Positions 9,595 through 16,907 of a stretch of DNA of 64,000 nt are shown here, piece by piece; within the stretch, counting starts at the first letter, position 1, and each line of letters opens with the position of its first letter. The notes under the pieces were generated by a model. That model was not told where the DNA came from, ran no database searches, and saw nothing but the letters and a program-made list of their open reading frames with translations. The stretch covers positions 434,001-498,000 of the forward strand of contig NZ_FWXT01000003.1 in the NCBI RefSeq assembly GCF_900176535.1. Reading direction: 5' to 3'. Made by a program: the position numbers and the translations under genes. Source of the stretch: Pedobacter africanus. GTDB taxonomy: Bacteria > Bacteroidota > Bacteroidia > Sphingobacteriales > Sphingobacteriaceae.

Positions 9595-9816
9595 TTACAG
9601 AGTTGGAGCAGCTGGTACAAATTGACGCTCAAGTAAGTCTTGAGAAGGGATTGGTTGACCTTGCGCATCATAAAGAGTCTGAGTGGTGCTGCAATCTAGC
9701 AACTCGTTTTCAATACAGTCACCGATTTTAGTGCCTGTTGAATTATAAACTGGAAATGCATAAGCGCTACCTACGGCAGCAACTGCTACTAAAGCAGCAA
9801 AGAATAATTTTTTCAT
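9595..9816 (-). CDS. Small exported two-cysteine protein, DUF6520-like
   Basis: 73 aa. A signal peptide (MKKLFFAALVAVAAVGSAYA, with an Ala-Tyr-Ala cleavage site) leaves a mature peptide of about 53 residues. The mature part has two Cys spaced by eight residues (GDCIENELLDC), the layout I associate with DUF6520, a family of unknown function in Bacteroidota; the family name is from memory. It lies downstream of the MauE-type gene on the same strand (82-base gap) under one promoter and one terminator. The pairing of a secreted two-cysteine peptide with a MauE redox protein suggests that the cysteines form a disulfide, or that the peptide is processed outside the membrane; this is inference. Confidence 0.7.
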   Translation of the reverse strand: MKKLFFAALVAVAAVGSAYAFPVYNSTGTKIGDCIENELLDCSTTQTLYDAQGQPIPSQDLLERQFVPAAPTL

Positions 9817-9898
9817 CTTTTTATTTTTAAAATTAGGTGCTTACTCTATTGGTTACAGGTTTTCAGCTTCCCCTGATTCAATTGCGCAATGAATATTT

Positions 9899-10390
9899 TT
9901 AAACTCTTGTGGTTTTTCTGATATGTAGTTTTAAATAGATTCCAACAATGGCAAACACTATAAATACAACATTGAAAATAAAATGCTGCTGCCAGCTCAT
10001 GTTCTGTAGCACTCCTCCGCAACTGCAAGGCACATAGCTGCTAAAATTCAAAATGCTATAGATGTATACCGTAAACAGAACCATTAGCATCAAAGCTGCA
10101 TATAACCCATTTAGTACAGTTTTTGGGATGACCAATAGCAAGCCAATTATAATTTCAGTTACCGGCACCAACCATACTAGTATGTGCGAATAATCGGTAA
10201 TAATAGGGGATTTTGACATCTGCAATTCAGATTTATCATAATCCATCAGCTTGCTTGTAGCAGTGTAAAAGAAAAGCGCAACATACAAATAGATGATGAT
10301 GTCCACCAAAACCTGTTTCGTCTTGTCACAGATCAAGGCTTTTGGTTGTGGTTTGTTCATTGTCGTTTCCATCTTTATTATTTTACTCAT
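9899..10390 (-). CDS. MauE/DoxX-family redox-associated membrane protein
   Basis: 163 aa with four predicted membrane helices (starting near DIIIYLYVALFFYTATSKL, then ILVWLVPVTEIIIGLLLVIP). The motif PCSCGGVLQ, with two Cys one residue apart, lies after the third helix and matches MauE-type proteins, which help form disulfides in exported proteins (MauE in methylamine dehydrogenase maturation). Possible starts are 10390, 10372 and 10360; none has a strong ribosome site, and the longest is listed. It is the first gene of the transcript that includes the small two-cysteine protein. A strong promoter element lies at 10585-10592 and a paired operator at 10614-10651. Confidence 0.85.
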   Translation of the reverse strand: MSKIIKMETTMNKPQPKALICDKTKQVLVDIIIYLYVALFFYTATSKLMDYDKSELQMSKSPIITDYSHILVWLVPVTEIIIGLLLVIPKTVLNGLYAALMLMVLFTVYIYSILNFSSYVPCSCGGVLQNMSWQQHFIFNVVFIVFAIVGIYLKLHIRKTTRV

Positions 10391-10613
10391 CTATTATTTA
10401 AATCCAAATTCTCTTTATTTTTAACAATGACCAGGACCAGCTTGACATTAGCCCATGGCCATTGTTAATATTAAACAAACATGAATAACGATAGAAAAAG
10501 TAGCTTCATAATTGCTATATCAGCAGGTTCCTTGTTAATGTTTGTATAATATTTTCCAGTTGTTAAATCTTTTTTGTTACCTCTCAAATTTACCTGCTTC
10601 TTTATTGTCTTCT
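10391..10613 (-). promoter_or_regulatory. Promoter and leader of the MauE/small-protein transcript
   Basis: Read on the minus strand, a perfect -7 element TAAATTTG (10585-10592) is followed by a leader of about 190 bases. The leader can form an 11-bp stem (10423-10433 with 10456-10466, one G-T pair). There is no -33 TTTG at the usual place; instead the operator pair begins 21 bases upstream of the -7 box, which suggests activator-dependent transcription. Confidence 0.65.
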
Positions 10614-10651
10614 TGTCCCTTTTGGGACAATTTGATGTCCCAAAAGGGACA
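10614..10651. promoter_or_regulatory. Paired dyad operator TGTCCC-N4-GGGACA (copy 1)
   Basis: Two perfect 16-bp dyads: TGTCCCTTTTGGGACA (10614-10629) and TGTCCCAAAAGGGACA (10636-10651), separated by six bases, 22 bp centre to centre (two helical turns). The spacing from the minus-strand -7 box is the same as at copy 2 (11357-11394). Crp/Fnr sites have the same 5-N6-5 layout beginning TGT and ending ACA. Confidence 0.8.
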
Positions 10652-10690
10652 AATTTATTGAGCGTAGGTTTTGTGCATTAATTCTGGCTT

Positions 10691-10733
10691 TTTAGAAAAG
10701 ACCCAGGCCAACTCTCGCAAAATTGGCCCCGGG
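10691..10733 (-). terminator. Terminator of the 157-aa gene
   Basis: On the minus strand, the arms at 10723-10733 and 10702-10711 pair (TTGGCC core, with one G-T pair and one bulge) around an 11-base loop, followed by TCTTTTCT. The rest of 10652-10790 shows no gene. Confidence 0.65.
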
Positions 10734-10790
10734 CCTGTTCTCGATCTAAAAACAATTTATAATATATGATAGAGGGTTAAATTCATGACG

Positions 10791-11264
10791 CTACCTGCCT
10801 CTTAAGTTCAAACGTGTTTGCTGTATTTTATGCCTTTCCCAGGCCAAATCCCACTCTCCGTTTTTAATCGCACTGTTCCTGATCAGCAGTGCCTTTCTCA
10901 GCGCATCTTTTTCACTAAGCGCAAATATCTTTGTAATGAAAAGCCCCTGATGTATTTCGGTTCCCCCGTAAAAACAGATGTTGTATTCTTCCTGCCTGCT
11001 TTCCAGATTGCGGTTGTAGTCGCACATAAAAATGTCTTTAGGCATGCTGCCAGTCCGTGCCAGGGAGATATAATAAGGCTCTGCTTTTAGTTCCAGGTTA
11101 AAATCCGGATTTAGAACGCCATCTACAATCTCCAGATCTGGTCTGCTTTTAAACTTCTCTACAAATTTTGCTGCCTTTTCCTTCGAATCAAAAACTGCAT
11201 AAACCTCGTCAAAGACGTCGTAATTTTTTGGCTTCACTAAATGTATAGGGGTGTTCACTTTCAT
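10791..11264 (-). CDS. Conserved-looking cytoplasmic protein of unknown function (157 aa)
   Basis: 157 aa with no signal peptide or membrane helix. No family was recognised. It has a mixed alpha/beta pattern (YAVFDSKEKAAKFVEKF near the start, ITKIFALSEKDALRKALLIRNSAIKNGEW near the end) and a basic C-terminus. It is transcribed alone, from its own promoter (11328-11335) to its own terminator (10702-10733). Its control region is built exactly like that of the MauE gene, so the two transcripts are probably switched together by one regulator. Divergent from the AraC-type regulator at 11521. Coding status is supported by this regulatory frame and by normal codon use. Confidence 0.75.
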   Translation of the reverse strand: MKVNTPIHLVKPKNYDVFDEVYAVFDSKEKAAKFVEKFKSRPDLEIVDGVLNPDFNLELKAEPYYISLARTGSMPKDIFMCDYNRNLESRQEEYNICFYGGTEIHQGLFITKIFALSEKDALRKALLIRNSAIKNGEWDLAWERHKIQQTRLNLRGR

Positions 11265-11327
11265 AAGAGGTTAATTTTATTTTTCTATTTTTTTAAGCTC
11301 GTCATTTTTTATTGTTGTTTGTTGAAT

Positions 11328-11394
11328 CAAATTTAATGGGGAATTAAGAGGGACAATGTCCCAAAAGGGACAAAATCGTGTCCCTTTTGGGACA
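11328..11394 (-). promoter_or_regulatory. Promoter and paired dyad operator TGTCCC-N4-GGGACA (copy 2)
   Basis: On the minus strand the -7 element TAAATTTG lies at 11328-11335. After exactly 21 bases comes the pair TGTCCCAAAAGGGACA (11357-11372) and TGTCCCTTTTGGGACA (11379-11394), again 22 bp centre to centre. An extra half-site GGGACA lies at 11350-11355. The element also lies upstream of the divergent AraC gene. Confidence 0.8.
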
Positions 11395-11520
11395 AAATTT
11401 TTCTAAAAAATACCTCTGTTCGTTAAAGCCTGCGCAAAAAAAAGCACATTTAGGTACATCATTACTCATGAAAACATTTTGCAGTTCGTATTAGTGTATC
11501 ATCCCTAAAAAAAGTAATAG

Positions 11521-12468
11521 ATGTATTCAAAAATCAAACTTCATTTGGCTACCATATCATCCGAAGCCAGGTCTAACAGTACGCTCTCTAATTCCAGTAC
11601 TATGCCTTTGCGTATGGCCGAGGTTCAACAATATAAAATGGAAGATGGGTATGTATTGGCACAATCGGCCAGTCATTTTCTGGCCCATTTGGAAATGTTT
11701 GAATATGAAGCCAGCAAAGAATGCAGGATAGGTTTCTCTATTATTGAACCGGCTTTTTTGTTCTGCGCAAACCTGCAGACCAATTCCTGCTATCTTTGTT
11801 ACCGTCCAGCGGGCAACTACTATAAAAAAATGGATACAGGCAAACATCAGCAATTCCTGCTAACCCTAAGGCCCGATTGGTTGTTTCATCAAAGTAACTA
11901 CCAGCCAGAACTGGCAGACCTTACTGCCCATTACTGTAAAAATGGTAACCAAGCCAGAACTCTGCCGCCTTGTTATATAGCCGGTAAACTATTTAACCGG
12001 TTAAAAAGGATGGGCAGGCGCATTGATAACTTAAATACGGATGCAGAAGGCTATATTTTTATTAATGAGTGCATCCGGCAATATTGTGATGGCCTTAGCA
12101 GTGGTAAGGTATCAGATTATCGGTCAGAGAAAATTGCGGCACTCAATAATTTTATAACGATGAATTTCGCTACCTCAGTGGTAAATGATTTAACTGAGAT
12201 GGCAAGTTTATTCTGCGTATCCGAAAGAACCCTTGCGCGGCTTGCCAAAATGGCATTCGGGATACCCATCCACGAACAGGTTATTAGTGTTAGAATGAAA
12301 TTTGCGTTCAACCAGCTTTCCACAACAAACAAGCCCATTTTTGAGATCGCCAGGTTAAGCGGTTACACCGATCCTCATTACTTTAGTAAGGCCTTTAAAA
12401 AGTATCATGGTACTTCTCCTAAACAAATAGAGCGGCCCCATAAACGTAGCCTTACTTATAGCTCATAA
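11521..12468 (+). CDS. AraC-family transcriptional regulator
   Basis: 315 aa. The C-terminal 100 residues are an AraC/XylS double helix-turn-helix: DLTEMASLFCVSERTLARLAKMAFG, then IFEIARLSGYTDPHYFSKAFKKYHGTSPKQ. The N-terminal sensing part was not assigned. It is divergent from the 157-aa gene, with operator copy 2 between them, and close to a Crp/Fnr-type gene. It could be the regulator of the TGTCCC sites, but AraC proteins usually bind direct rather than inverted repeats, so the Crp/Fnr neighbour fits the site shape better. Confidence 0.9.
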   Translation: MYSKIKLHLATISSEARSNSTLSNSSTMPLRMAEVQQYKMEDGYVLAQSASHFLAHLEMFEYEASKECRIGFSIIEPAFLFCANLQTNSCYLCYRPAGNYYKKMDTGKHQQFLLTLRPDWLFHQSNYQPELADLTAHYCKNGNQARTLPPCYIAGKLFNRLKRMGRRIDNLNTDAEGYIFINECIRQYCDGLSSGKVSDYRSEKIAALNNFITMNFATSVVNDLTEMASLFCVSERTLARLAKMAFGIPIHEQVISVRMKFAFNQLSTTNKPIFEIARLSGYTDPHYFSKAFKKYHGTSPKQIERPHKRSLTYSS

Positions 12469-12480
12469 GGCTGCGTTTAT
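12440..12480. terminator. Hairpin overlapping the AraC gene end
   Basis: ATAAACGTAGCCTTA (12440-12454) pairs with TAAGGCTGCGTTTAT (12466-12480), a 15-bp stem with one G-T pair. It spans the stop codon of the AraC gene and lies between two convergent genes. There is no strong T-run on either side. Confidence 0.55.
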
Positions 12481-12513
12481 ACACAGTTACCTGCTTGCTT
12501 ACCTGACGCTAAT

Positions 12514-13170
12514 TTACAGTTGCAACAACGACAATTGTTTTTCTTTATGCTTTGCATAGGCACTACTAAATTTGCTTCTTGATATGTCCAGGTATAAAGC
12601 AATAATGTCTTTATTAATCCTGTGTTCTATTCCGGGGTTATCCCTAAGGTATCGCTCAACTTTATCATCAACACTAAGCTTTAGCAAATCCTGGTAATAC
12701 AAGGCATAACTTTCGCGTTCTTCCTGAAGGCAAAGTAGAAAAACTGCCATTTTTTTTGAATAATCTCCCATCAGCAATTTTAAACTTTTAAATGTGAAGA
12801 TTATCGCTTCGCCCTCTTCCAATGCCTGAACGCTTTCTATACGTGTTGTTTCGTTTTTAAAACTCTTTGCGTCAAATATCACTTCACCTTTTTTCCATAT
12901 TCTTGGAATCACCATTTTATTGGTTCCAGGGGTAAAATAAACAGTCCGGGCTATGCCACTAACCAGATAAAGTAGCTTTCCATCTTCAAAATCCTTGCTT
13001 TCTTCCAGGTATTGGTCTTTGGCAAAAGATTTAAGCTTACCTTCAGTAACCAGCTTTTCTGTAAAACCTTCAGGCTGTTCGCCTCCAAGCGATATCAACT
13101 TGGGGGCTATATCCGTCCTGATGATTTTTTCTAATCTTTCTCTATTGGATTCATTTTCAAATTTTGTCAT
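12514..13170 (-). CDS. Crp/Fnr-type transcriptional regulator
   Basis: 218 aa from the ATG at 13170; an open frame reaches an ATG at 13281, but those 37 extra residues look non-coding and Crp proteins are about 190-230 aa. An N-terminal cyclic-nucleotide-binding-like barrel (KLLYLVSGIARTVYF, KKGEVIFD) is followed by a helix-turn-helix (NKDIIALYLDISRSKFSSAYAKH). Bacteroidota members generally lack the cAMP-contact residues and have unknown ligands. The paired TGTCCC dyads 1.1-2.5 kb away have the 16-bp TGT-ACA form typical of Crp/Fnr sites, so this is the better candidate for their regulator; inference only. Confidence 0.85.
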   Translation of the reverse strand: MTKFENESNRERLEKIIRTDIAPKLISLGGEQPEGFTEKLVTEGKLKSFAKDQYLEESKDFEDGKLLYLVSGIARTVYFTPGTNKMVIPRIWKKGEVIFDAKSFKNETTRIESVQALEEGEAIIFTFKSLKLLMGDYSKKMAVFLLCLQEERESYALYYQDLLKLSVDDKVERYLRDNPGIEHRINKDIIALYLDISRSKFSSAYAKHKEKQLSLLQL

Positions 13171-13902
13171 AATATGAGGGTTTAAGAGCTTGTTTGCTAT
13201 GCAATGGCAGGCAACCTGGATAGGTCTCCTTTTAGGTGATATAATTCCTATTGGTAAAGTAGATTTAATTAGAGAACGCATATCAAGCGGTTTTTTTTAA
13301 TCAAGTGAGCTATACCGGCATCACCGAGCGGTTAAATGTTCTTTTATATTTTATTGTTAGTTAGTCTAAAATTCTGAACTAAATTTCAAAATAGCTGAAC
13401 ACAGTTGTTAGTTTTTTGCTGAATACACTTTTCGGTGAACCACTGCAATCAGCAGCCCATCCACAGCTGAAGTTTAGGACGAATTCGATGTACCTTGTTT
13501 CTTCCGGTAATTCTTGGTACATTTAAATAATTAAACATCGCTCGTTTACGCTACAATCTCCAAATCTCTTTCAAAGTAGTAACCGTATTAAAGGCAGGTT
13601 GTACCTTCTCTCGTAATAACTACATATAATTCACATATAAAAGACATATAAAATACTAGATTAACTTACCATTAAGTTACCCTTGAGTTACCGTTGGAAT
13701 AGGGTTGATATACCCTAGGGGTATTCCAAGGGTAAGTCAAGGGTATTCCAAGGGTATTCCAACTATGTGATTTACTTGTGTTTTATATGTGAATATTATG
13801 ACATTATATGCCGCTGGTATACTATGGATCAGGAAGTTAAATGCTATCTTTATAGATTGGCCCGGGAATTTGGGCTGAGGTGATAACCAAATATAAACAA
13901 TT
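13171..13902. other. Long non-coding stretch before the DUF6266 pair
   Basis: 732 bases without a supported gene. 13171-13620 shows no clear structure. 13630-13793 holds the mirrored repeat array described separately. 13794-13902 is the leader region of the DUF6266 gene; no TAnnTTTG element was found there. Confidence 0.6.
13630..13793. repeat. Mirrored 11-bp repeat array inside 13-bp inverted repeats
   Basis: Outer perfect inverted repeat: TTCACATATAAAA (13630-13642) and TTTTATATGTGAA (13781-13793). Inside it, about five 11-bp units related to TTAAGTTACCC run up to a central CCCTAGGG palindrome (near 13710-13720). Units related to AAGGGTATTCC then continue in the opposite sense, two of them identical. 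The whole forms an imperfect 164-bp palindrome. Confidence 0.75.
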
Positions 13903-14556
13903 ATGGCAATAACAGAAAGCGGCCCGGGGGGCCATCATAGAGGTAAATTAGGGAACATGGTTTATTATACCCTGAATGGAAAAAGGGTTGTACGTGAAAT
14001 TGGCCGTACCCTGAAACCACCAACCGAAAAGCAGCTTGCGTCCAGAATGATTACTAAAATGAGTAGCGCTTTGTTGAAGCATTTACTGGATTTTATCCAG
14101 GCAGGTTTTTCGCAACAGGCCATTAAAACCCAAAATAATGCTTTTAATGAAGCCGTTAAGGCCAATAAAAAGAACATCATCAAGGGCATTTATCCCTATC
14201 TGGAGATTGCATATGACCAACTTTTATTGAGCGTGGGTACTTTAAAGCCAGCCCAATACTGGCATGTAGAACAGGTAGCGCATGGGTTACAGTACAGCTG
14301 GGCTACCGACCCGCAAATGGCCTGGCCCGAGGCTACAGACCAGGTCATGATGCTGGCTTACTTCCCGAAACAGGAAAAAGTTCATTTTACATTGTTTGGC
14401 AAGGACAGGTTAGCCGGCAGCGACCTGCTGGAAATACCGCCAAGCCTGCAGGGAGAATACATGGAAACTTATATGTCATTTATTGCGGCCGACAGGAAAC
14501 AGGTATCGAACAGCACCTATACCGGTAGTTTCAATGCTGAAACCACCGAAAATTAA
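13903..14556 (+). CDS. DUF6266 family protein
   Basis: 217 aa, no signal peptide or membrane helix. The N-terminus has the Gly-rich start seen in DUF6266 (ESGPGGHHRGKLGNMVYYTLNGKRVVR), then a helical stretch and a beta-rich C-terminal half ending YMSFIAADRKQVSNSTYTG. The family is confined to Bacteroidota and has no known function. It is followed after 17 bases by a diverged paralogue that shares the start pattern (SGPxGxxRxKxGxxxG) and the ending YMSFxxADxKQxxxSxYxG, so the pair came from tandem duplication. The start at 13903 fits the conserved N-terminus. Confidence 0.8.
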   Translation: MAITESGPGGHHRGKLGNMVYYTLNGKRVVREIGRTLKPPTEKQLASRMITKMSSALLKHLLDFIQAGFSQQAIKTQNNAFNEAVKANKKNIIKGIYPYLEIAYDQLLLSVGTLKPAQYWHVEQVAHGLQYSWATDPQMAWPEATDQVMMLAYFPKQEKVHFTLFGKDRLAGSDLLEIPPSLQGEYMETYMSFIAADRKQVSNSTYTGSFNAETTEN

Positions 14557-14573
14557 TCTTCTAAAATTTTGTT

Positions 14574-15215
14574 ATGGGAATTTTACAATCCGGGCCTTTG
14601 GGGCCTTTCAGAAAGAAAACAGGGCCTCTTATAGGCCGTAAGCACCGCGGTATCAATGTCATTACCTCATTGCACCATACCAGCAAAAAGAAGCCTACGC
14701 TAAAACAATCAGACGCTCAGTATAAATTTGGTTTGCTGAACAATTTCCTAAAAATAATCAAGACCTCAGTTAATTCGGGGTTTGCCTCGTATGCCAAAGG
14801 CCAGAGTGCGGTAAATGCCGCTTTTTCCTATAATTTTGACCATGCTTTTGTGCTTGACGAAGCAACGGGGGAATACCAGATCAATTATCCGAAAATGGCA
14901 TACAGCAGGGGGCGCATAGTTACGCCCGAAGCTGCAGAGGTAAGCGTTTCTGCAGGGCAGCTTAGCTTTAGCTGGCAGCCTCAAAACCAGTCTGCATATT
15001 GCCAGTTTACCGATATGGCAAGCTTTTTGGTTTACAATCCGGTAAGAAAAACACGGATTTCGTTTGCGCGTGCGGTTAACCGGTATGCACAGCGTTATAC
15101 CATTGAAATGCCCCAGGATTATGCCGGAGAGATAGTGCATTGCTACATGAGCTTTTCTTCGGCAGATGGAAAACAACAGGGCGATAGCGTATATCTTGGT
15201 GAGGTGATGTGTTAA
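14574..15215 (+). CDS. DUF6266 family protein, paralogue of the gene before it
   Basis: 213 aa, same architecture as its neighbour: MGILQSGPLGPFRKKTGPLIG at the start, helical centre (QYKFGLLNNFLKIIKTSVNSGF), beta-rich end (CYMSFSSADGKQQGDSVYLG). Co-transcription with the upstream paralogue is likely (17-base gap). Function unknown. A tRNA-Lys gene follows 126 bases later with its own promoter. Confidence 0.8.
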   Translation: MGILQSGPLGPFRKKTGPLIGRKHRGINVITSLHHTSKKKPTLKQSDAQYKFGLLNNFLKIIKTSVNSGFASYAKGQSAVNAAFSYNFDHAFVLDEATGEYQINYPKMAYSRGRIVTPEAAEVSVSAGQLSFSWQPQNQSAYCQFTDMASFLVYNPVRKTRISFARAVNRYAQRYTIEMPQDYAGEIVHCYMSFSSADGKQQGDSVYLGEVMC

Positions 15216-15280
15216 CCATACCTATTTCTGAAATTTTACAGTCTAGGAATCAATGGGGTATACGATAGTTGATTTTATAA

Positions 15281-15312
15281 TTTGCGGTATCGTATTGTGA
15301 AAACTATATTTG
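15281..15312 (+). promoter_or_regulatory. Promoter of tRNA-Lys
   Basis: -33 TTTG (15281-15284), 20 bases, then -7 TATATTTG (15305-15312), an exact match to the Bacteroidota consensus TTTG-N~19-TAnnTTTG, about 30 bases before the tRNA. Confidence 0.8.
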
Positions 15313-15341
15313 CGGCTCCTAAAATACGCATTTAGGAAAAT

Positions 15342-15414
15342 GATTCCGTAGCTCAGCTGGTAGAGCATTACACTTTTAATGTAGTGGTCCTGGGTTCGAA
15401 TCCCAGCGGGATCA
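15342..15414 (+). tRNA. tRNA-Lys(TTT)
   Basis: A full cloverleaf can be drawn: acceptor GATTCCG with CGGGATC (one G-T pair); D-arm GCTC-AGCTGGTA-GAGC; anticodon stem TTACA/TGTAG with loop CTTTTAA, anticodon TTT; T-arm CTGGG-TTCGAAT-CCCAG; discriminator A at 15414. CCA is not encoded. Confidence 0.97.
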
Positions 15415-15416
15415 CG

Positions 15417-15444
15417 AAAAGCCTCAACGCAAGTTGGGGCTTTT
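15417..15444 (+). terminator. Terminator after tRNA-Lys
   Basis: AAAAGCCTCAAC and GTTGGGGCTTTT form a 12-bp stem (one G-T pair) around a GCAA loop, three bases after the tRNA. Confidence 0.8.
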
Positions 15445-15621
15445 GTGTTAAACGGTAATTGTAAAAATTAGCAAAAATGGTGGGCTATCTTATTATGTCT
15501 AATATCCATGGCAATAGTTACCGCTTAATCGTAGATATAGAATATCGATTAAAAATTGTTTTTATTATCTGGTTTGGATCGCATAATCAATATGATAAAA
15601 TAAACGCTAAAACAATTAGTT

Positions 15622-15870
15622 ATGTTAAAACCAATTAAAACTGAGAAAGAATACGATGATGCTCTGGCTCATGTATATGAGTTGATGCAAACTGATATCG
15701 TAGAGGGCTCTGCAATTTCTGATGAATTAGAAATCTTAAGCCTATTAATCAAAGAATATGAACAGGTACATTATCCTGTTTCTTATCCAAATCCAATAGA
15801 AGCTATAAAGTTTCGAATGGAACAAATGAACTTATCAATTGCAGCTAAAACGTACCGAAAAAAATGGTGA
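15622..15870 (+). pseudogene. HigA-like antitoxin, truncated before its DNA-binding domain
   Basis: 82 aa that match the N-terminal part of HigA-type antitoxins (KPIKTEKEYDDALAHVYELM, then LLIKEYEQVHYPVSYPNPIEAIKFRMEQMNL). In intact members this is followed by an XRE helix-turn-helix of about 40 residues; here the frame ends after AAKTYRKKW and no HTH is found in any frame downstream. No HigB toxin gene lies upstream (15445-15621 is non-coding). It is probably a decayed antitoxin, or an antitoxin N-domain kept as a small protein; the former is more likely. Confidence 0.65.
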
Positions 15871-16227
15871 GCGATTAGGTGAGTCAAAATCGGAAACCTT
15901 TTGATCATCTGCTTCCATTTATTGGATAAGGATATGAAAGGTGTATGGATAGAGCTGCCGTTCCTGCTGTTGTCATTGGTGATTGTATACCTGCAGCATC
16001 CGCTGTCCAAATAGACTTAAGATGAAAAGACACAACAAAAACGAGTAACCATGGAAACTGGTGGGGATCTTTTTAACTAAATTTACTTCAAGCAATAATA
16101 CAGATGAACGCATCAACCGGCACTGCAGCCAGAAAACAATATCATTTTATAAAATAAAGGTACAGTGGTCGTATTCAATGGTGATAGTAGGTCAGAACTA
16201 AACACTGACAATTTTCTTGAAATAAAA
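15871..16227. other. Non-coding stretch with gene debris
   Basis: 357 bases. Short open stretches (for example MKGVWIELPFLLLSLVIVYL from 15934 and a GTG frame from about 15879 reading SQNRKPFDHLLPFIG) look like broken ends of former genes; I could not name them. From about 16020 to 16227 nothing is seen. Confidence 0.45.
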
Positions 16228-16866
16228 TTATAAAGGAATAACGACTGATGTATAAAGGCCACAAACTTTCCAGCCCAAAGATTGATACAGCAATTTTCCC
16301 TGTTCTGTTGCAACCAAAAAATTTTTGTAAACATTTTTTGATATCGCAATTCGTTCCAGCTCTTGTATCAAAAAAGTAGCAAGACCGTTTCGCTTATGAT
16401 TTTCTTCTGTTGTTATCCTATCATAAACAGCTAGATCATCTACAATAACCATACGACCTGCGGAAGCTAACTCCCCGTTTTTAGTCCTGATTTTAACAAG
16501 GGTTGTTGAATTATAATTGTCAAATTCCATTTCATAGCCGTTGGGTAGATTAACCTGTATATTCATAGGAGAAACACAAGACATTAGGTATCCCTGTGGT
16601 TGAATTACCCATTTTGCAGATATTTTATTTTTAACCTCTTCAGGAGAAGCACAAACTTTTAGGAAAACCCAGGTTTCGTTAATGGTTTCCGAAAGTTGGA
16701 TAAAATCGTCATTAAGTTCAGAAAATACATAACGAGCTTTTTGCTGCTCATAGCCAACATCAACCTTATAACCAGATTTAAAATTAGTCGGTAATGGCAA
16801 TTCTCTTGACAATGACCAAGCGGTAAGCCACTTTTGTATAACATTTGGGGAAACATGCTTTTCCAT
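16228..16866 (-). CDS. GNAT-family N-acetyltransferase
   Basis: 212 aa from the ATG at 16866, preceded by AAGGTC. An alternative ATG at 16914 overlaps the stop of the upstream gene in ATGGTGA and would allow translational coupling. The N-terminal half (WSLSRELPLPTNFKSGYKVDVG, ARYVFSELND) is typical of a GNAT subfamily of about 230 aa. The acetyl-CoA part lies in the C-terminal half (AVYDRITTEENHKRNGLATFLIQELERIA), with the pyrophosphate loop as KRNGLA. Substrate unknown. It follows the LRR gene in the same direction. Confidence 0.85.
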   Translation of the reverse strand: MEKHVSPNVIQKWLTAWSLSRELPLPTNFKSGYKVDVGYEQQKARYVFSELNDDFIQLSETINETWVFLKVCASPEEVKNKISAKWVIQPQGYLMSCVSPMNIQVNLPNGYEMEFDNYNSTTLVKIRTKNGELASAGRMVIVDDLAVYDRITTEENHKRNGLATFLIQELERIAISKNVYKNFLVATEQGKLLYQSLGWKVCGLYTSVVIPL

Positions 16867-16907
16867 TGAATTGACCTTATTTTTAGTATTTTTTTGAATG
16901 GATTTTA

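Noticed and set aside
10481..10549. 22-codon plus-strand ORF (MNNDRKSSFIIAISAGSLLMFV-like) in the MauE leader region
   Set aside because: No ribosome site or promoter, and it lies opposite the MauE leader; could be chance.
10614..11394. TGTCCC palindromes as terminal repeats of a small insertion sequence around the 157-aa gene
   Set aside because: The enclosed protein is no transposase, there is no target duplication, and the fixed distance to two promoters fits operators better.
13171..13281. N-terminal extension of the Crp/Fnr-type protein to ATG 13281
   Set aside because: The extra 37 residues resemble no Crp domain, and the length from 13170 fits the family.
13665..13760. 11-bp units as a CRISPR array
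   Set aside because: Units are far too short, contiguous without spacers, and reverse orientation at the centre.
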